Assembly: GCF_022835695.1 (NCBI RefSeq)
Contig: NZ_BQUV01000003.1
Location: forward strand, 558,001 to 622,000
Length of the DNA: 64,000 nt
Source: Bradyrhizobium sp. Ce-3
GTDB lineage: Bacteria; Pseudomonadota; Alphaproteobacteria; Rhizobiales; Xanthobacteraceae
Direction: 5' to 3'
The notes under the pieces are model-generated. The model was not told where the DNA came from, did not search any database, and saw only the letters and a program-made list of their open reading frames with translations. A program made the translations under genes and the position numbers. Every line of letters starts with the position of its first letter. Positions within the stretch are counted from its first letter, which is position 1. Shown piece after piece: positions 15,643-26,613 of the stretch.

Positions 15643-16530
15643 TCAACCCCGCGCGAACGCCCGCATCACATAATCGATGAACACCCGGACCCGCGGCGAG
15701 AGCTGGCGGTTGCGCGGATAGAGCAGGGAGACCGGCACCGACGGCGGCAGCCACTGTTGCAGCACCGGGATCAGCGTGCCGTTGGCGAGATCGGTTTCGG
15801 CGTGGAAGCGCGGCACCTGCACGAGGCCGAGGCCGAGCCTGGCGCTCGCCAGATAACTTTCGGGGCCGGTCACCGACATCGGCGCCGGCAGCGGAAATTG
15901 CTTAAGCGCGCCGTCGATCACAAACTCCATCGGGCGCAAGCGTCCCGTCGTCAGCGAGCGGATGCCGATCATGCGATGGCCGTCGAGCGCGAACGGATCG
16001 GTCGGGGTGCCGAAGCGAGCGAAGTAATGCGGCGTGGCGCAGGTCAGCCGCTCCAGCATCGTCACCTGCCGCGCGATCATGTCGCTGTCGGGCAATTGCC
16101 CGAAGCGAAGCACGCAGTCGACGCCTTCGCGGATCAGATCGATGAAGCGATCGCTCTCGCTCATGTTGATCTCGATGTCGGGATATTCGGTGAGGAAGCC
16201 CGGCAGGTTCGGCAGCAGGAAGTGCCGCGCCAGGGTGCCCTGCACCTCGAGCCGCAGCAGGCCCTTCGGCCGAGCGCCGCCGAACGCGCCCTCGGCGTCT
16301 TCGAGGTCTGCGATCAGCGCCAGGCAGCGGCGGTAGTGCGCCTCGCCGTCGAGCGTCGGACGCACCGTGCGCGTGGTGCGCTCGAGCAGCCGCACCCCGA
16401 GCCGCGCCTCCAGCCCCTTCACCGCGTCCGTCACCGTCGAGCGCGGCAGGCCGAGGTCGTCGGCGGCCAGCGAAAAGCTGCGCCGCTCCACCACCCGGGT
16501 GAACACGCGCATCGCGTCGAAGCGGTCCAT
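15643..16530 (-). CDS. LysR-family transcriptional regulator
   Basis: A 295-residue full-length LTTR. The HTH is at the N-terminus (FDAMRVFTRVVERRSFSLAA then DDLGLPRSTVTDAVKGLEAR), followed by the effector-binding domain with FLTEYPDIEINMSESDR. The sequence resembles the AaeR/CrgA-like branch that often controls neighbouring SDR or quinone reductase genes. It is divergent from the SDR pair at 16650-18345, with a 17-bp palindrome between, so it probably controls them and itself. Confidence 0.9.
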   Translation of the reverse strand: MDRFDAMRVFTRVVERRSFSLAADDLGLPRSTVTDAVKGLEARLGVRLLERTTRTVRPTLDGEAHYRRCLALIADLEDAEGAFGGARPKGLLRLEVQGTLARHFLLPNLPGFLTEYPDIEINMSESDRFIDLIREGVDCVLRFGQLPDSDMIARQVTMLERLTCATPHYFARFGTPTDPFALDGHRMIGIRSLTTGRLRPMEFVIDGALKQFPLPAPMSVTGPESYLASARLGLGLVQVPRFHAETDLANGTLIPVLQQWLPPSVPVSLLYPRNRQLSPRVRVFIDYVMRAFARG

Positions 16531-16547
16531 CTATTGTCCGAAAATAG
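16531..16547. promoter_or_regulatory. LysR-type operator candidate
   Basis: CTATTGTCCGAAAATAG has inverted arms CTATT/AATAG, with the T-N11-A layout of LysR boxes, and a further AATAG follows at 16551. It starts immediately before the LysR start codon and lies about 100 bp before the divergent SDR gene. Confidence 0.5.
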
Positions 16548-16649
16548 CGAATAGTAATGCCGCTTTATGCGTGATTATCCGGCCAATGCCAAGGCTTAGG
16601 GTCTCGCCATCGAACGCGGCTCCGCCGCACAATCTGATGGGAGACTAAA

Positions 16650-17390
16650 ATGACCAATCAAACCAACAAGGTAGCTCTGGTGACGGGTGCCTCGCGCGGG
16701 ATCGGCGCGGCGGTGGCCGAGCGCCTCGCCAGGGACGGCTTCACAGTCGTCATCAACTACTCCGGTGATGCCAAGGCCGCGCAGGCGGTGGCCGACAGGA
16801 TCGAGGCCGCCGGTGGCCGGGCGCTGACCGCGAAGGCCGACGTCAGCGACGCCAGCGCGGTGCGCGGCATGTTCGACGCGGCGGAAGCGGCGTTCGGCGG
16901 CGTCGACGTGCTGGTCAACAATGCCGGCATCATGAAGCTCGGCAAGATCGCCGACAGCGACGATGCGGCCTTCGACCAGCAGGTCGCCGTCAACCTGAAG
17001 GGCAGCTTCAACACCATGCGCGAGGCGGCGCGCCGGCTGCGCAACGGCGGACGCATCGTCAACTTCTCGACCAGCGTCGTCGGCACCAGGCTCGAGACCT
17101 ACGGCATCTATGTCGCGACCAAGGCCGCGATCGAGTCGTTGACCGCGATCCTGTCCAAGGAGTTGCGCGGCCGCGGCATCACCGTGAATGCGGTCGCGCC
17201 GGGCCCGACCGCGACCGATCTGTTCCTGCACGGCAAGTCGGATGAGTTGATCGATCGCTTCGCCAAGATGGTCCCGCTGGAGCGGCTCGGCACGCCCGAC
17301 GACATCGCTAACGCGGTCTCGTTCCTCGCCGGTCCCGACGGCGCCTGGATCAACGGCCAGACCCTGCGCGCCAATGGCGGCCTGGTCTGA
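16650..17390 (+). CDS. Short-chain dehydrogenase/reductase
   Basis: A 246-residue classical SDR. The cofactor motif is TGASRGIGAAVA (TGxxxGxG), NNAG follows at about residue 90, the catalytic serine is in FSTSVVG, and the Tyr-Lys pair is in YVATK. PGPTATDLF marks the cofactor-closing loop. It probably reduces or oxidises a carbonyl with NADP(H), since an arginine follows the glycine motif. It is the first of two SDR genes after the divergent LysR. Confidence 0.88.
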   Translation: MTNQTNKVALVTGASRGIGAAVAERLARDGFTVVINYSGDAKAAQAVADRIEAAGGRALTAKADVSDASAVRGMFDAAEAAFGGVDVLVNNAGIMKLGKIADSDDAAFDQQVAVNLKGSFNTMREAARRLRNGGRIVNFSTSVVGTRLETYGIYVATKAAIESLTAILSKELRGRGITVNAVAPGPTATDLFLHGKSDELIDRFAKMVPLERLGTPDDIANAVSFLAGPDGAWINGQTLRANGGLV

Positions 17391-17445
17391 CGTCATCACC
17401 TTCAACTCAACGCTCGTTCAACCCGACTTCACAAGGATATTTGTC

Positions 17446-18345
17446 ATGAAACAGGTCATCGTCATCACCGGCGCTTCAAGCGGCTTCGGCCGCCTCACCG
17501 CCAACGCGCTCGCCAAGGCAGGCCACACCGTCTACGCCTCGATGCGCCATACCACGGGTCGCAACGCGGCCGCGGTCGCCGATATCGAGGAGTTCGCCCG
17601 CGACAACAAGGTCGACCTGCGCTCGCTCGAGCTCGATGTCGGCTCGCAGACGTCGGTCGATGCGGCGATTGCGCAGATCGTCGCCGAGGAGGGGCGCCTC
17701 GACGTCGTCATGCACAATGCCGGCCACATGGTGTTCGGCCCGGCGGAAGCGTTCACGCCCGAGCAGCTCGCCGAGCTCTACGACGTCAACGTGCTCTCGA
17801 CCCAGCGCGTCAATCGCGCGGCGCTGCCGCAGCTGCGCAAGCAGGGCAGGGGACTGGTGGTCTGGGTGTCGAGCTCCAGCTCGGCCGGCGGCACGCCGCC
17901 CTATCTCGCGCCGTATTTCGCGGCAAAGGCCGGCATGGATGCGATGGCAGTGATCTATGCCCGCGAGCTGTCGCGCTGGGGCATCGAGACCTCGATCATC
18001 GTACCCGGCGCCTTCACCGGCGGCACCAACCATTTCGCACATTCCGGCCGTCCCGCCGACCAGGCGCGGGTCGCCGAATACGAAGCCGGTCCCTATGCCG
18101 GCTTCGGCGAAGAGATCATGAAAGCGTTCGCGGCGATCGTGCCGGAGGATGCCGACGCGTCGCTGGTTGCGGATGCGATCGTTGAGGTCGTCGACACGCC
18201 GTTCGGCAAGCGGCCATTCCGCGTCCACATCGATCCGACACAAGATGGTGCCGAGGTCGCATTCGGCGTGATCGACCGGGTCCGCAACGAGATGCTGCAC
18301 CGGGTCGGGTTCTCAGACCTGCTGAAGCCGCGGGTGAATGAGTAA
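17446..18345 (+). CDS. Short-chain dehydrogenase/reductase
   Basis: 299 residues from ATG 17446, which is preceded by AAGGATA. An extended classical SDR: TGASSGFGRLTA, then HNAGHMVFG, the serine-rich SSSSSAGG segment and YFAAK as the Tyr-Lys pair. The family sometimes acts on retinol-like or steroid-like alcohols, but the substrate is not evident. It follows the first SDR by 55 bp on the same strand. The two SDRs are only distantly similar. Confidence 0.85.
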   Translation: MKQVIVITGASSGFGRLTANALAKAGHTVYASMRHTTGRNAAAVADIEEFARDNKVDLRSLELDVGSQTSVDAAIAQIVAEEGRLDVVMHNAGHMVFGPAEAFTPEQLAELYDVNVLSTQRVNRAALPQLRKQGRGLVVWVSSSSSAGGTPPYLAPYFAAKAGMDAMAVIYARELSRWGIETSIIVPGAFTGGTNHFAHSGRPADQARVAEYEAGPYAGFGEEIMKAFAAIVPEDADASLVADAIVEVVDTPFGKRPFRVHIDPTQDGAEVAFGVIDRVRNEMLHRVGFSDLLKPRVNE

Positions 18346-18376
18346 CCGGGCACGCCCTGGCCGCGTCAACGATGAG

Positions 18377-18397
18377 GATAGTGCCACGCGCACTATC
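18377..18397. terminator. Hairpin between convergent genes
   Basis: GATAGTG and CACTATC form a perfect 7-bp stem around a 7-nt loop, 32 bp past the SDR stop. No T-run follows. Confidence 0.4.
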
Positions 18398-18398
18398 C

Positions 18399-18476
18399 AT
18401 CCCCGTCACCCCCGCGCAACGGCTTCGCCGTTGTCGCTGGAGGTTCGCCCCGCTCGCGCCTCAGGGTGACGGGGAT
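18399..18476. repeat. Dispersed palindrome (CCCCGTCACCCCCGC...GGTGACGGGGAT)
   Basis: Inverted ends ATCCCCGTCACC and GGGTGACGGGGAT surround CAACGGCTTCGCCGTTG, a perfect internal hairpin. It shares the GCGACAAAGGC-type internal segment with the copy near 9192. It lies between two convergent genes. Confidence 0.75.
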
Positions 18477-18484
18477 ACAATCCT

Positions 18485-19567
18485 TCACGTATCGTCGGTT
18501 CGCTCATCATCCAGCCACTGCATGATCTCCGCGTTGATCTCGCGCGGATAGGTGTGGCTGAGATCGTCGATCTCGCGATAGGTGACGTTGGCGCCTGCGG
18601 CCGACAGCAAGCCCTGGGTCTGCCGCGCGGTCTGCACCGGGAACATCCAGTCGAGCTTGCCGTGGGTGATGAAGATCGGCAGGCCGCGCAGCCGCTCGGC
18701 ATCGGCCATTTCGGCCATCAGCGGGTGGAAGGTCGCCGCGACCGGCGCCAGATGTGTGAAGCGCGAGGTGCCGTCGAGCCCGCTGACATAGCTGAAGGTG
18801 CCGCCGTCGCTCATGCCGGTCAGCAGCATGCGGGTCTCGTCGATCTTCCAGCGCGCCTGCACCTGGTCGAGGATGCGGTTGAGGTTCGGCGTGTCGGTGT
18901 CGTCGCCCATCAAGGCCCAGGTCTGGCCGGTGGCGGTCGGCGCCACCAGGATGGCGCCGCGGCTGCGCGCATCGCGCAGCCAGCTCCACAGAAAGCCGCG
19001 GCCGCTGCCGCTGCCGCCATGCAGCGCCATCACCAGCGGCCAGGCGCGGTCGGGCGTGTAATATTCCGGCACGTACATCGAGAAGCCGCCGCGGCTGCCC
19101 GGCTCGTTGCGCTCGTGGAAGATGCCGGTGTCGGCGTTCGGCGCGGCGGCGAGCTTCGCCTGCAGGGCGGCGTCCTCGCGCATGTCGGGCGCGATGAAGA
19201 AGCCACTGACCGGCGGCAGCTCGGTCAAGGGATAGAGCGCCTCCTGCGCGCGCGGCAGATAGCGCAGCGCGCGGAATACGCTGACCAGGTCGCCTTCGCC
19301 GTTCTGCACCGCGCGCAAGCCGGCATAGCCGGCGAGTGCGGGTTCGATCGCGGCTTCCAGCGCGGTCTTGATGTGCGCGAATTTCTCCGGCCAGTCTGCC
19401 AGCCGCGGCTGCACCGCCTGCAAGGCCTCCTCCGGCTCGCCCGCGATCTGCATCACCCGATCGAAGTCCGGCGGGTTGAGATTGCGCGCGACGAAGGACA
19501 GCGATTCCAGCGTCTGCAGCAGCGGCGGCAGCACGGCCACGATGTCGTCAACCACGGCCTCGCTCAT
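18485..19567 (-). CDS. Alpha/beta hydrolase (PHB-depolymerase/prolyl-oligopeptidase-like)
   Basis: 360 residues. An N-terminal helical domain (about 1-155) has no clear match; the C-terminal alpha/beta hydrolase domain has the oxyanion motif HGGSGSGRGF, the nucleophile elbow GMSDGG (serine), the acid in GKLDWMFP and the histidine in LSHTYP. No signal peptide is visible, so it is probably cytoplasmic. It lies 24 bp after the trypsin-like pseudoprotease gene on the same strand and is likely cotranscribed with it. The substrate is unknown; an esterase is the safest reading. Confidence 0.8.
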   Translation of the reverse strand: MSEAVVDDIVAVLPPLLQTLESLSFVARNLNPPDFDRVMQIAGEPEEALQAVQPRLADWPEKFAHIKTALEAAIEPALAGYAGLRAVQNGEGDLVSVFRALRYLPRAQEALYPLTELPPVSGFFIAPDMREDAALQAKLAAAPNADTGIFHERNEPGSRGGFSMYVPEYYTPDRAWPLVMALHGGSGSGRGFLWSWLRDARSRGAILVAPTATGQTWALMGDDTDTPNLNRILDQVQARWKIDETRMLLTGMSDGGTFSYVSGLDGTSRFTHLAPVAATFHPLMAEMADAERLRGLPIFITHGKLDWMFPVQTARQTQGLLSAAGANVTYREIDDLSHTYPREINAEIMQWLDDERTDDT

Positions 19568-19591
19568 CGCGTCTGCCTTTTCTGCTTTGTA

Positions 19592-20563
19592 TCAGTGCAG
19601 CCGCGGCGCCTTCAGCAGCTTCATGCGGTCGATCGAGGTCAGCGTGACGTCGAAGGTGACGCCCTCGTGGTAGACGGTCAGCGGCACGTCGACGCCGGCT
19701 GAGCCGAGCGACCAGAGTTTTCGGTAGAAGCCGGTCTGGCTCGTCACCTTGTCGCCGTCGACCGCGAGGATCACGTCGCCGGTCTTCAGTTCGGCGCGCG
19801 CCGCCGGCCCCTTGCTGGCGACGCCGACCACCACGAGGCGGTTGTCGATCTCGGTCGTGTACATGCCGAGCCACGGCCGCGCCGGCTTGTTGACCCGGCC
19901 GAACCTGCGCAGGTCGCTCAGCACCGGATTGAGCAGATCGATCGGCACGATCATGTTGACATGCTCGGCGCGGCCCGAGCGCTCGCGTTCGAGCTGGAGC
20001 GAGCCGATGCCGATCAGCTCGCCGGCATTGTTGAGCAGTCCGGTGCCGCCCCAGTTCGGATGCGCCGGATGGGTGAAGATCGCCTCGTCGAGCAGGTACT
20101 CCCAATAGCCCGCGAATTCCTGCTTGGCCGCAACCTGGCTCGCGACCGAGCGGGTGCGGCCGCCGGCGCCACCGAGCACGACATTGTCGCCGACCTGGGT
20201 CGCCGCCGACGAGCCGATCGGCCGCGGATCGATGTCGAGCTTGCCGAGTGCCTGCACCAGGCCGAACCCGGATTCAAAATCGAAGCCGAGCGCATGGCCC
20301 TCGACCGCGCGGCCGTCGCCGAGATGCAGCCACACCGTGGCGGCCTCGGTGATCAGATAGCCGATCGTCAGCACCAGCCCGTCGTCGATCAGGACGCCGT
20401 TGCCGGTGCGCTCGGTGCCGAGCGTCTCGGCGCTGAAGGCGTCAGGCGGAATGATCGAATGCAGCCCGACCACACTCATCAGCGCACGATCGAGATCGTA
20501 GCGGTAATCTTCCGGGCGAGGCTGAAAGGCCGCTGGCACTTTCCATTCGGTCGTGGAGGGCAT
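19592..20563 (-). CDS. Trypsin-like (HtrA-type) pseudoprotease with PDZ domain
   Basis: 323 residues with the DegP-like chymotrypsin fold followed by a PDZ domain (about 230-310; RPWLGMYTTEIDNRLVVVGV, LKTGDVILAVDG). All three catalytic positions appear replaced: the histidine position reads VLTIGYLI (Tyr instead of His), the aspartate position reads DFESGFGLV (Gly), and the serine position reads HPNWGGTGLL (Trp where active enzymes have GNSGG). No signal peptide is visible. It is therefore probably a non-catalytic binding protein. The following hydrolase gene, 24 bp away, may be its partner. Confidence 0.75.
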   Translation of the reverse strand: MPSTTEWKVPAAFQPRPEDYRYDLDRALMSVVGLHSIIPPDAFSAETLGTERTGNGVLIDDGLVLTIGYLITEAATVWLHLGDGRAVEGHALGFDFESGFGLVQALGKLDIDPRPIGSSAATQVGDNVVLGGAGGRTRSVASQVAAKQEFAGYWEYLLDEAIFTHPAHPNWGGTGLLNNAGELIGIGSLQLERERSGRAEHVNMIVPIDLLNPVLSDLRRFGRVNKPARPWLGMYTTEIDNRLVVVGVASKGPAARAELKTGDVILAVDGDKVTSQTGFYRKLWSLGSAGVDVPLTVYHEGVTFDVTLTSIDRMKLLKAPRLH

Positions 20564-20706
20564 TTGGGATCTCCTGGCGTGCAGCGTGCTGGAACCTCAT
20601 GGTAGTCCGAGGTTCTGCCGGCAGGGAAGGTGGAATGATATACCGTGCGCGGCAGCCTGCACAGCTCATGTGGCGTGCAGGGCAGCCCCTCGCAAGATAA
20701 ATTGAA

Positions 20707-22224
20707 CTATTCGCCCTTTGGTGCCGCGCGCGCCGGCATGATGCGGAAGGCGCGATCCTCCTTGATCCAGGCGGCGCGCTCGTCGCGCAGCATGGTACGG
20801 CGGACCTTTCCGGAATCGTCGCGCGGCGCGGTGCCGACGCGCTCGAAACTTTCCGGATGCTTGTAGCGGCTGAGCCGGTCCTTCAGGAAGTCGCCCATGC
20901 CGTCGGCGATCGCTTGCGCATCGGCGGTCTCGGCGAGCTCGAGGATCGCATGCACGCGCTGGCCGAATTCCGGATCGGGCAATCCGACTACGACGCAGGA
21001 GCGCACCTCGGGATGTTCGCTGACCGCGGCCTCGACTTCGGCCGGATAGATGTTGGCGCCGCCGCGCAGCACCATGTCGGCGAGCCGGTCGCCGAGATAG
21101 AGATAGCCTTCCTCGTCCAGACGTCCGATATCGCCGAGCGATTCCCAGCCGTCCGGCCGCCGCTTCGGTGACGCGCCGAGATAGTGATAGGTCGAGCCGG
21201 CGCCGTCATTGGGCAGGAAGTAGATCTCGCCGGTCTCGCCGGGCGCGACATCGTTGCCGTCCTCGCCGATGATGCGCAAGCGCGCGGTCTCGCCGATCCT
21301 GCCGACCGAGCCCTTGTGCGCCATCCATTCGACGCCGGAGATGACGCACGCGCCCTGCCGCTCGGTGCCGCCATAGAGCTCCCAGACCCGCTCAGGGCCG
21401 AGCCATTCGATCCACTTCTCCTTCAGCCAGGGCGGCATCGGAGCTGCCATGTGAAACACGATCTGCAGGCTGGAGACGTCGTAGCGCTTGCGCACCTCCT
21501 CGGGCAGCGCCCAGATCCGGTGCATCATGGTCGGCACGAAGTTGACCCATTGCACGCGCTCGCGCGCGATCAGCCGCAGCGTCTCCTCGGCGTCGAACTT
21601 CACCATGCCGGTCAGCCTCCCACCGCCGAACAGCGCGGCGTGCGACAGGATGAACGGCGCGTTGTGATACAGCGGACCCGGGTTGAGCAGCGATGCCTCG
21701 AACGGAATCCCGAGCAGCAGCGGCGTCGTGGTTTCGATCACCGCGGGGCTGTGATCGAGGATCACCTTCGGCCGTCCGGTCGAGCCGCCGCTGGTCATCG
21801 CCTTCCAGTAGCGCGCGACCGGCGCGTCGAGCGGCGCTTCGGAAAATCCCTCCGGCACGAAATTCACCGGCAGCGAATTCGGCGCGTTCCAGTCGGCCTC
21901 GCCGCCGACCACCAGCGACGGCTTCAGGATCTCGAGCACCGCCGCGGCCTCGCCGCGCGGCAGCCGCCACGACAGCGAGGTCGGCGTCGCGCCGCATTTC
22001 CACACCGCGAACGTGGTCTCGAAGAACGCGTTGCTGTTGGGCAGCCCGATCGCGACGAAGTCGCCGGGCTTGACGCCCTTGGCGGCGAAGGCGCGGGCCC
22101 GTGCATTGGCGCGGCGCTCGAGCTCGTGCCAGGTCAGCGTGTCCGTGCCATGGCTGACGGCGATCGCGTCAGCGGGCTTGCGTTCGGCATACCAGCGCGG
22201 CACGTCGGCGAGGGGGATCAGCAT
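20707..22224 (-). CDS. Acyl-CoA synthetase (AMP-dependent ligase)
   Basis: 505 residues of the ANL superfamily. The phosphate-binding motif is TSGGSTGRPKVI, the adenine motif LYGGTERQG, the hinge region GDRLADMVLRGGANIYPAEVEA, and the C-terminal lysine lies in DDSGKVRRTML. Such enzymes form acyl-AMP and then acyl-CoA in the cytoplasm; the branch resembles bile-acid/long-chain ligases. It stands alone between the pseudoprotease and the PilZ gene. Substrate chain length cannot be judged from sequence alone. Confidence 0.88.
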   Translation of the reverse strand: MLIPLADVPRWYAERKPADAIAVSHGTDTLTWHELERRANARARAFAAKGVKPGDFVAIGLPNSNAFFETTFAVWKCGATPTSLSWRLPRGEAAAVLEILKPSLVVGGEADWNAPNSLPVNFVPEGFSEAPLDAPVARYWKAMTSGGSTGRPKVILDHSPAVIETTTPLLLGIPFEASLLNPGPLYHNAPFILSHAALFGGGRLTGMVKFDAEETLRLIARERVQWVNFVPTMMHRIWALPEEVRKRYDVSSLQIVFHMAAPMPPWLKEKWIEWLGPERVWELYGGTERQGACVISGVEWMAHKGSVGRIGETARLRIIGEDGNDVAPGETGEIYFLPNDGAGSTYHYLGASPKRRPDGWESLGDIGRLDEEGYLYLGDRLADMVLRGGANIYPAEVEAAVSEHPEVRSCVVVGLPDPEFGQRVHAILELAETADAQAIADGMGDFLKDRLSRYKHPESFERVGTAPRDDSGKVRRTMLRDERAAWIKEDRAFRIMPARAAPKGE

Positions 22225-22518
22225 GGGTCGTTTCCGAAGGACTAAGGCGGCTTGAAGCGCTCTTGTTGCAGGGACGTGGCCAGGGCCACGGCCGCCACTT
22301 CACCAACGATGCGGTATCCATGTCAAGCCAATGGGGGGCGATGCGGCCGGTATCCCGCTGATGGAATTGTAGAATCCCTGTTCGCTAAAAGCCCCGTCAA
22401 GATTCCGGTAAAGTTCAAGCGATCACGCTAAGCCGGACTTTACGGGGCGGCGGCATTGTGGCCCGTGCGGTTTATGCCGGGCGCGTCGATCGACCTGCGC
22501 GGTCTCCAGTTTTCAATG

Positions 22519-22550
22519 ACCAATGTGTTCAAGGACCAATGTCTTCAAGG
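22519..22550. repeat. Tandem 16-bp repeat in the PilZ gene leader
   Basis: ACCAATGTGTTCAAGG and ACCAATGTCTTCAAGG follow each other directly with one mismatch, ending 10 bp before the PilZ ATG. The rest of the 336-bp gap from 22225 shows no gene or clear signal. Confidence 0.7.
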
Positions 22551-22560
22551 ACGAACGGCG

Positions 22561-22881
22561 ATGGCGAGCAATGGAGCACGGATCAAGGTCAGTCGCGAGC
22601 CGCGGCGCCAGCTCAACAACCGCGCGGCATGGATCACGATCGATGACGGCGTGACCGAGAACGCCTGCGCGGTGATCGACATCTCGCCCGGCGGCGCCAA
22701 GATCAGCACCGAGGTCGAGCTCGACGTCAAGGACCGCCTCGCGCTGACGCTGCTCGCCGACCATGCCAAGCGCTACCCGTGCGAGGTGGTTTGGCGCCGC
22801 GGCAAGACCTACGGGCTCAAATTCGTGACTGGTGAAGTCGAGCCGGATGAACCGGCCGCGGAGCCGGCCGCCGCGGAGTAG
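22561..22881 (+). CDS. PilZ-domain protein
   Basis: About 106 residues, a stand-alone PilZ domain that binds cyclic di-GMP in most members. The RxxxR motif is in REPRRQLNNR and the (D/N)xSxxG motif is DISPGGAKIST, so ligand contacts appear intact. The C-terminus is a short Glu/Ala/Pro tail. The start at 22561 is chosen because the residues before it look unrelated; an in-frame ATG at 22516 within the tandem repeat is also possible. It is convergent with the membrane protein gene. Confidence 0.85.
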   Translation: MASNGARIKVSREPRRQLNNRAAWITIDDGVTENACAVIDISPGGAKISTEVELDVKDRLALTLLADHAKRYPCEVVWRRGKTYGLKFVTGEVEPDEPAAEPAAAE

Positions 22882-22905
22882 CCGCGGCGAAGACGCGGAG
22901 CTGCG

Positions 22906-24390
22906 TCAGCGCTTCACGTAGATCACCTCATCCGTTCCGGTGTAGGCCTCGGTCCAGCCGCGCTTGTCCACCAGAAACCGCTTCAGAGGTTCGTGCGCCT
23001 TCACCCAGAGCACCGTGTCGATCTTGTATTTGTCGAGCACGGCGTCCCAGGCGGTCTCGTCGATTTCCCATTTGATCAGGCTGAAATAGTCGCGCAGCAG
23101 CTCGTCGGGATAGGCGGTGGCCGACCGGCCATCGATGAACACGGGCACCGTGCCACGCGTGTAGAAGATCAGGAGCCCGCCGACGTTCCAGTGGTTCAGC
23201 AGCCGCGCGTGCGGAAAATGGGTCTGGAGATAGCGCGCATCCTGCTCCGACAGCAGCTGAGGAAGTGCGAGCGCCGGCTTGACGTATACCAGCGTCAGCG
23301 GCAGCGCGCACAGTCCGACGATGCCGGCGGCGAGCAGCGAGCCCTGGACCTTGAGCTCGTTCAGTCTGGGCAGCACCCGATCGATGTGCAGCGCCAGCGG
23401 CACCGTCGAGAAGATGAAGAAGAACGACATGTACCTGTATTGATAGAATCCCAGCAGCAGGAACAGCCAGGACAGCAGCCGCGACTCCAGAGGCGCCGGC
23501 GAAGCAGCCGGGTGGCGGAGCTCGAACGCGGCGAACAGCGCAATATAGACGATGCCGGGAATGCTTCCGGGCATGCTGAAGTTCGCCGCATAAGACCACC
23601 ACTCGGTGATGTGCTCCTGCGCGAAGTGGCCGAGCGTGGTCGCGACGCCCTCGTAGACGTGCCAGCCAAGCGGATTGATCAGGATCGCGACCAGGCAACC
23701 GGCGGCAGCGAAAGCGTAGGTCTTCAGACCCGCCCAATCCCGCCGGAGCATGGACGCGGCGCCGAAGATGCCAATGATGAAAAGTCCGAGCATGAAGCCG
23801 CCATGCAGGTTGGCCCAGAGGACCATCATCACCGGCAGCAGGAACCAGCGCTTTCGCTTCAGGCACTCAGCGTAGAAGATGACGCAGAACAGCATCGTCG
23901 GCGTGTTCGGCGAAGCGGACAGATAGGAATTCGGGGCGGTGACAAAGGCGGGATAGAGCAGGCACGCGGAGAGCACGGAAATCCCGACCGCAAGTGCCGA
24001 GGCGCCGCTGCGCAGCGTGATGGACGTCAGATATCCGGCGATGACGGCGCCGCACGCAACGACCGCCAGGGTGAGGCCGGTCCATCCGGTGTACTGGACC
24101 AGCACGCTGGCGATCACGTCCCAGAGCCAGGACAGATTGTACCATTGCCTGTCGCCGAGGGTGAACGACCATGGATCCTGGAAGGGGACGCTGCCGCGGT
24201 CACGTATCAGGTCGCCGGCGGCGAGGTGCCATCCCAGATCAAGATGGCCAAGCAGCAGCGGTCCGTTCGCCAGGTAGTACACGGACGCGAATGCGATCAC
24301 GAAAATATGGATCCCGAACGTCGCAAGCTTGATCGTTCCTGGTCCGCGATCGAGCTTCGTGCCGTTCCAAGCCGCCAGCGCGTCCATCAA
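22906..24390 (-). CDS. Polytopic membrane protein, GT-C glycosyltransferase-like
   Basis: 494 residues with about ten to twelve membrane helices and a soluble C-terminal domain of roughly 110 residues. Near the N-terminus, LLLGHLDLGWHLAAGDLI and VPFQDPWSFT resemble the first extracytoplasmic loop of GT-C-type enzymes, where an acidic residue is catalytic. The C-terminal part has GTVPVFIDGRSATAYPDELL, seen in related hypothetical membrane proteins. It may transfer sugars from lipid carriers at the membrane, but a specific function is not established. Monocistronic. Confidence 0.65.
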   Translation of the reverse strand: MMDALAAWNGTKLDRGPGTIKLATFGIHIFVIAFASVYYLANGPLLLGHLDLGWHLAAGDLIRDRGSVPFQDPWSFTLGDRQWYNLSWLWDVIASVLVQYTGWTGLTLAVVACGAVIAGYLTSITLRSGASALAVGISVLSACLLYPAFVTAPNSYLSASPNTPTMLFCVIFYAECLKRKRWFLLPVMMVLWANLHGGFMLGLFIIGIFGAASMLRRDWAGLKTYAFAAAGCLVAILINPLGWHVYEGVATTLGHFAQEHITEWWSYAANFSMPGSIPGIVYIALFAAFELRHPAASPAPLESRLLSWLFLLLGFYQYRYMSFFFIFSTVPLALHIDRVLPRLNELKVQGSLLAAGIVGLCALPLTLVYVKPALALPQLLSEQDARYLQTHFPHARLLNHWNVGGLLIFYTRGTVPVFIDGRSATAYPDELLRDYFSLIKWEIDETAWDAVLDKYKIDTVLWVKAHEPLKRFLVDKRGWTEAYTGTDEVIYVKR

Positions 24391-24598
24391 TGAGCCCCGC
24401 GATCGAAGTGAGCCGCCTGCGGGCTCCGCATGCCTTGTATCTGCCGAACAAACACTCGCTTTAGGACGCGTCCGCTAAAGTCGCGTTAATGCCGGCGGCG
24501 CAATTCGATGGCTGTCCGGCCCCGGCCTGGAACTCGGGATCACCAGGCTGGCCGCGCGGCGCTGTTGGCTGGCCTTGGCGGTAGTGGGGTGGTCACGA

Positions 24599-25525
<927 letters not shown>

Positions 25526-25535
25526 TTAGGTCTAA

Positions 25536-26594
<1,059 letters not shown>

Positions 26595-26613
26595 GTCGAG
26601 CCACATACGCAGT

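Noticed and set aside
22519-22550. CRISPR-like repeats
   Set aside because: Only two directly adjacent copies with no spacer. No CRISPR array was found anywhere in the window.
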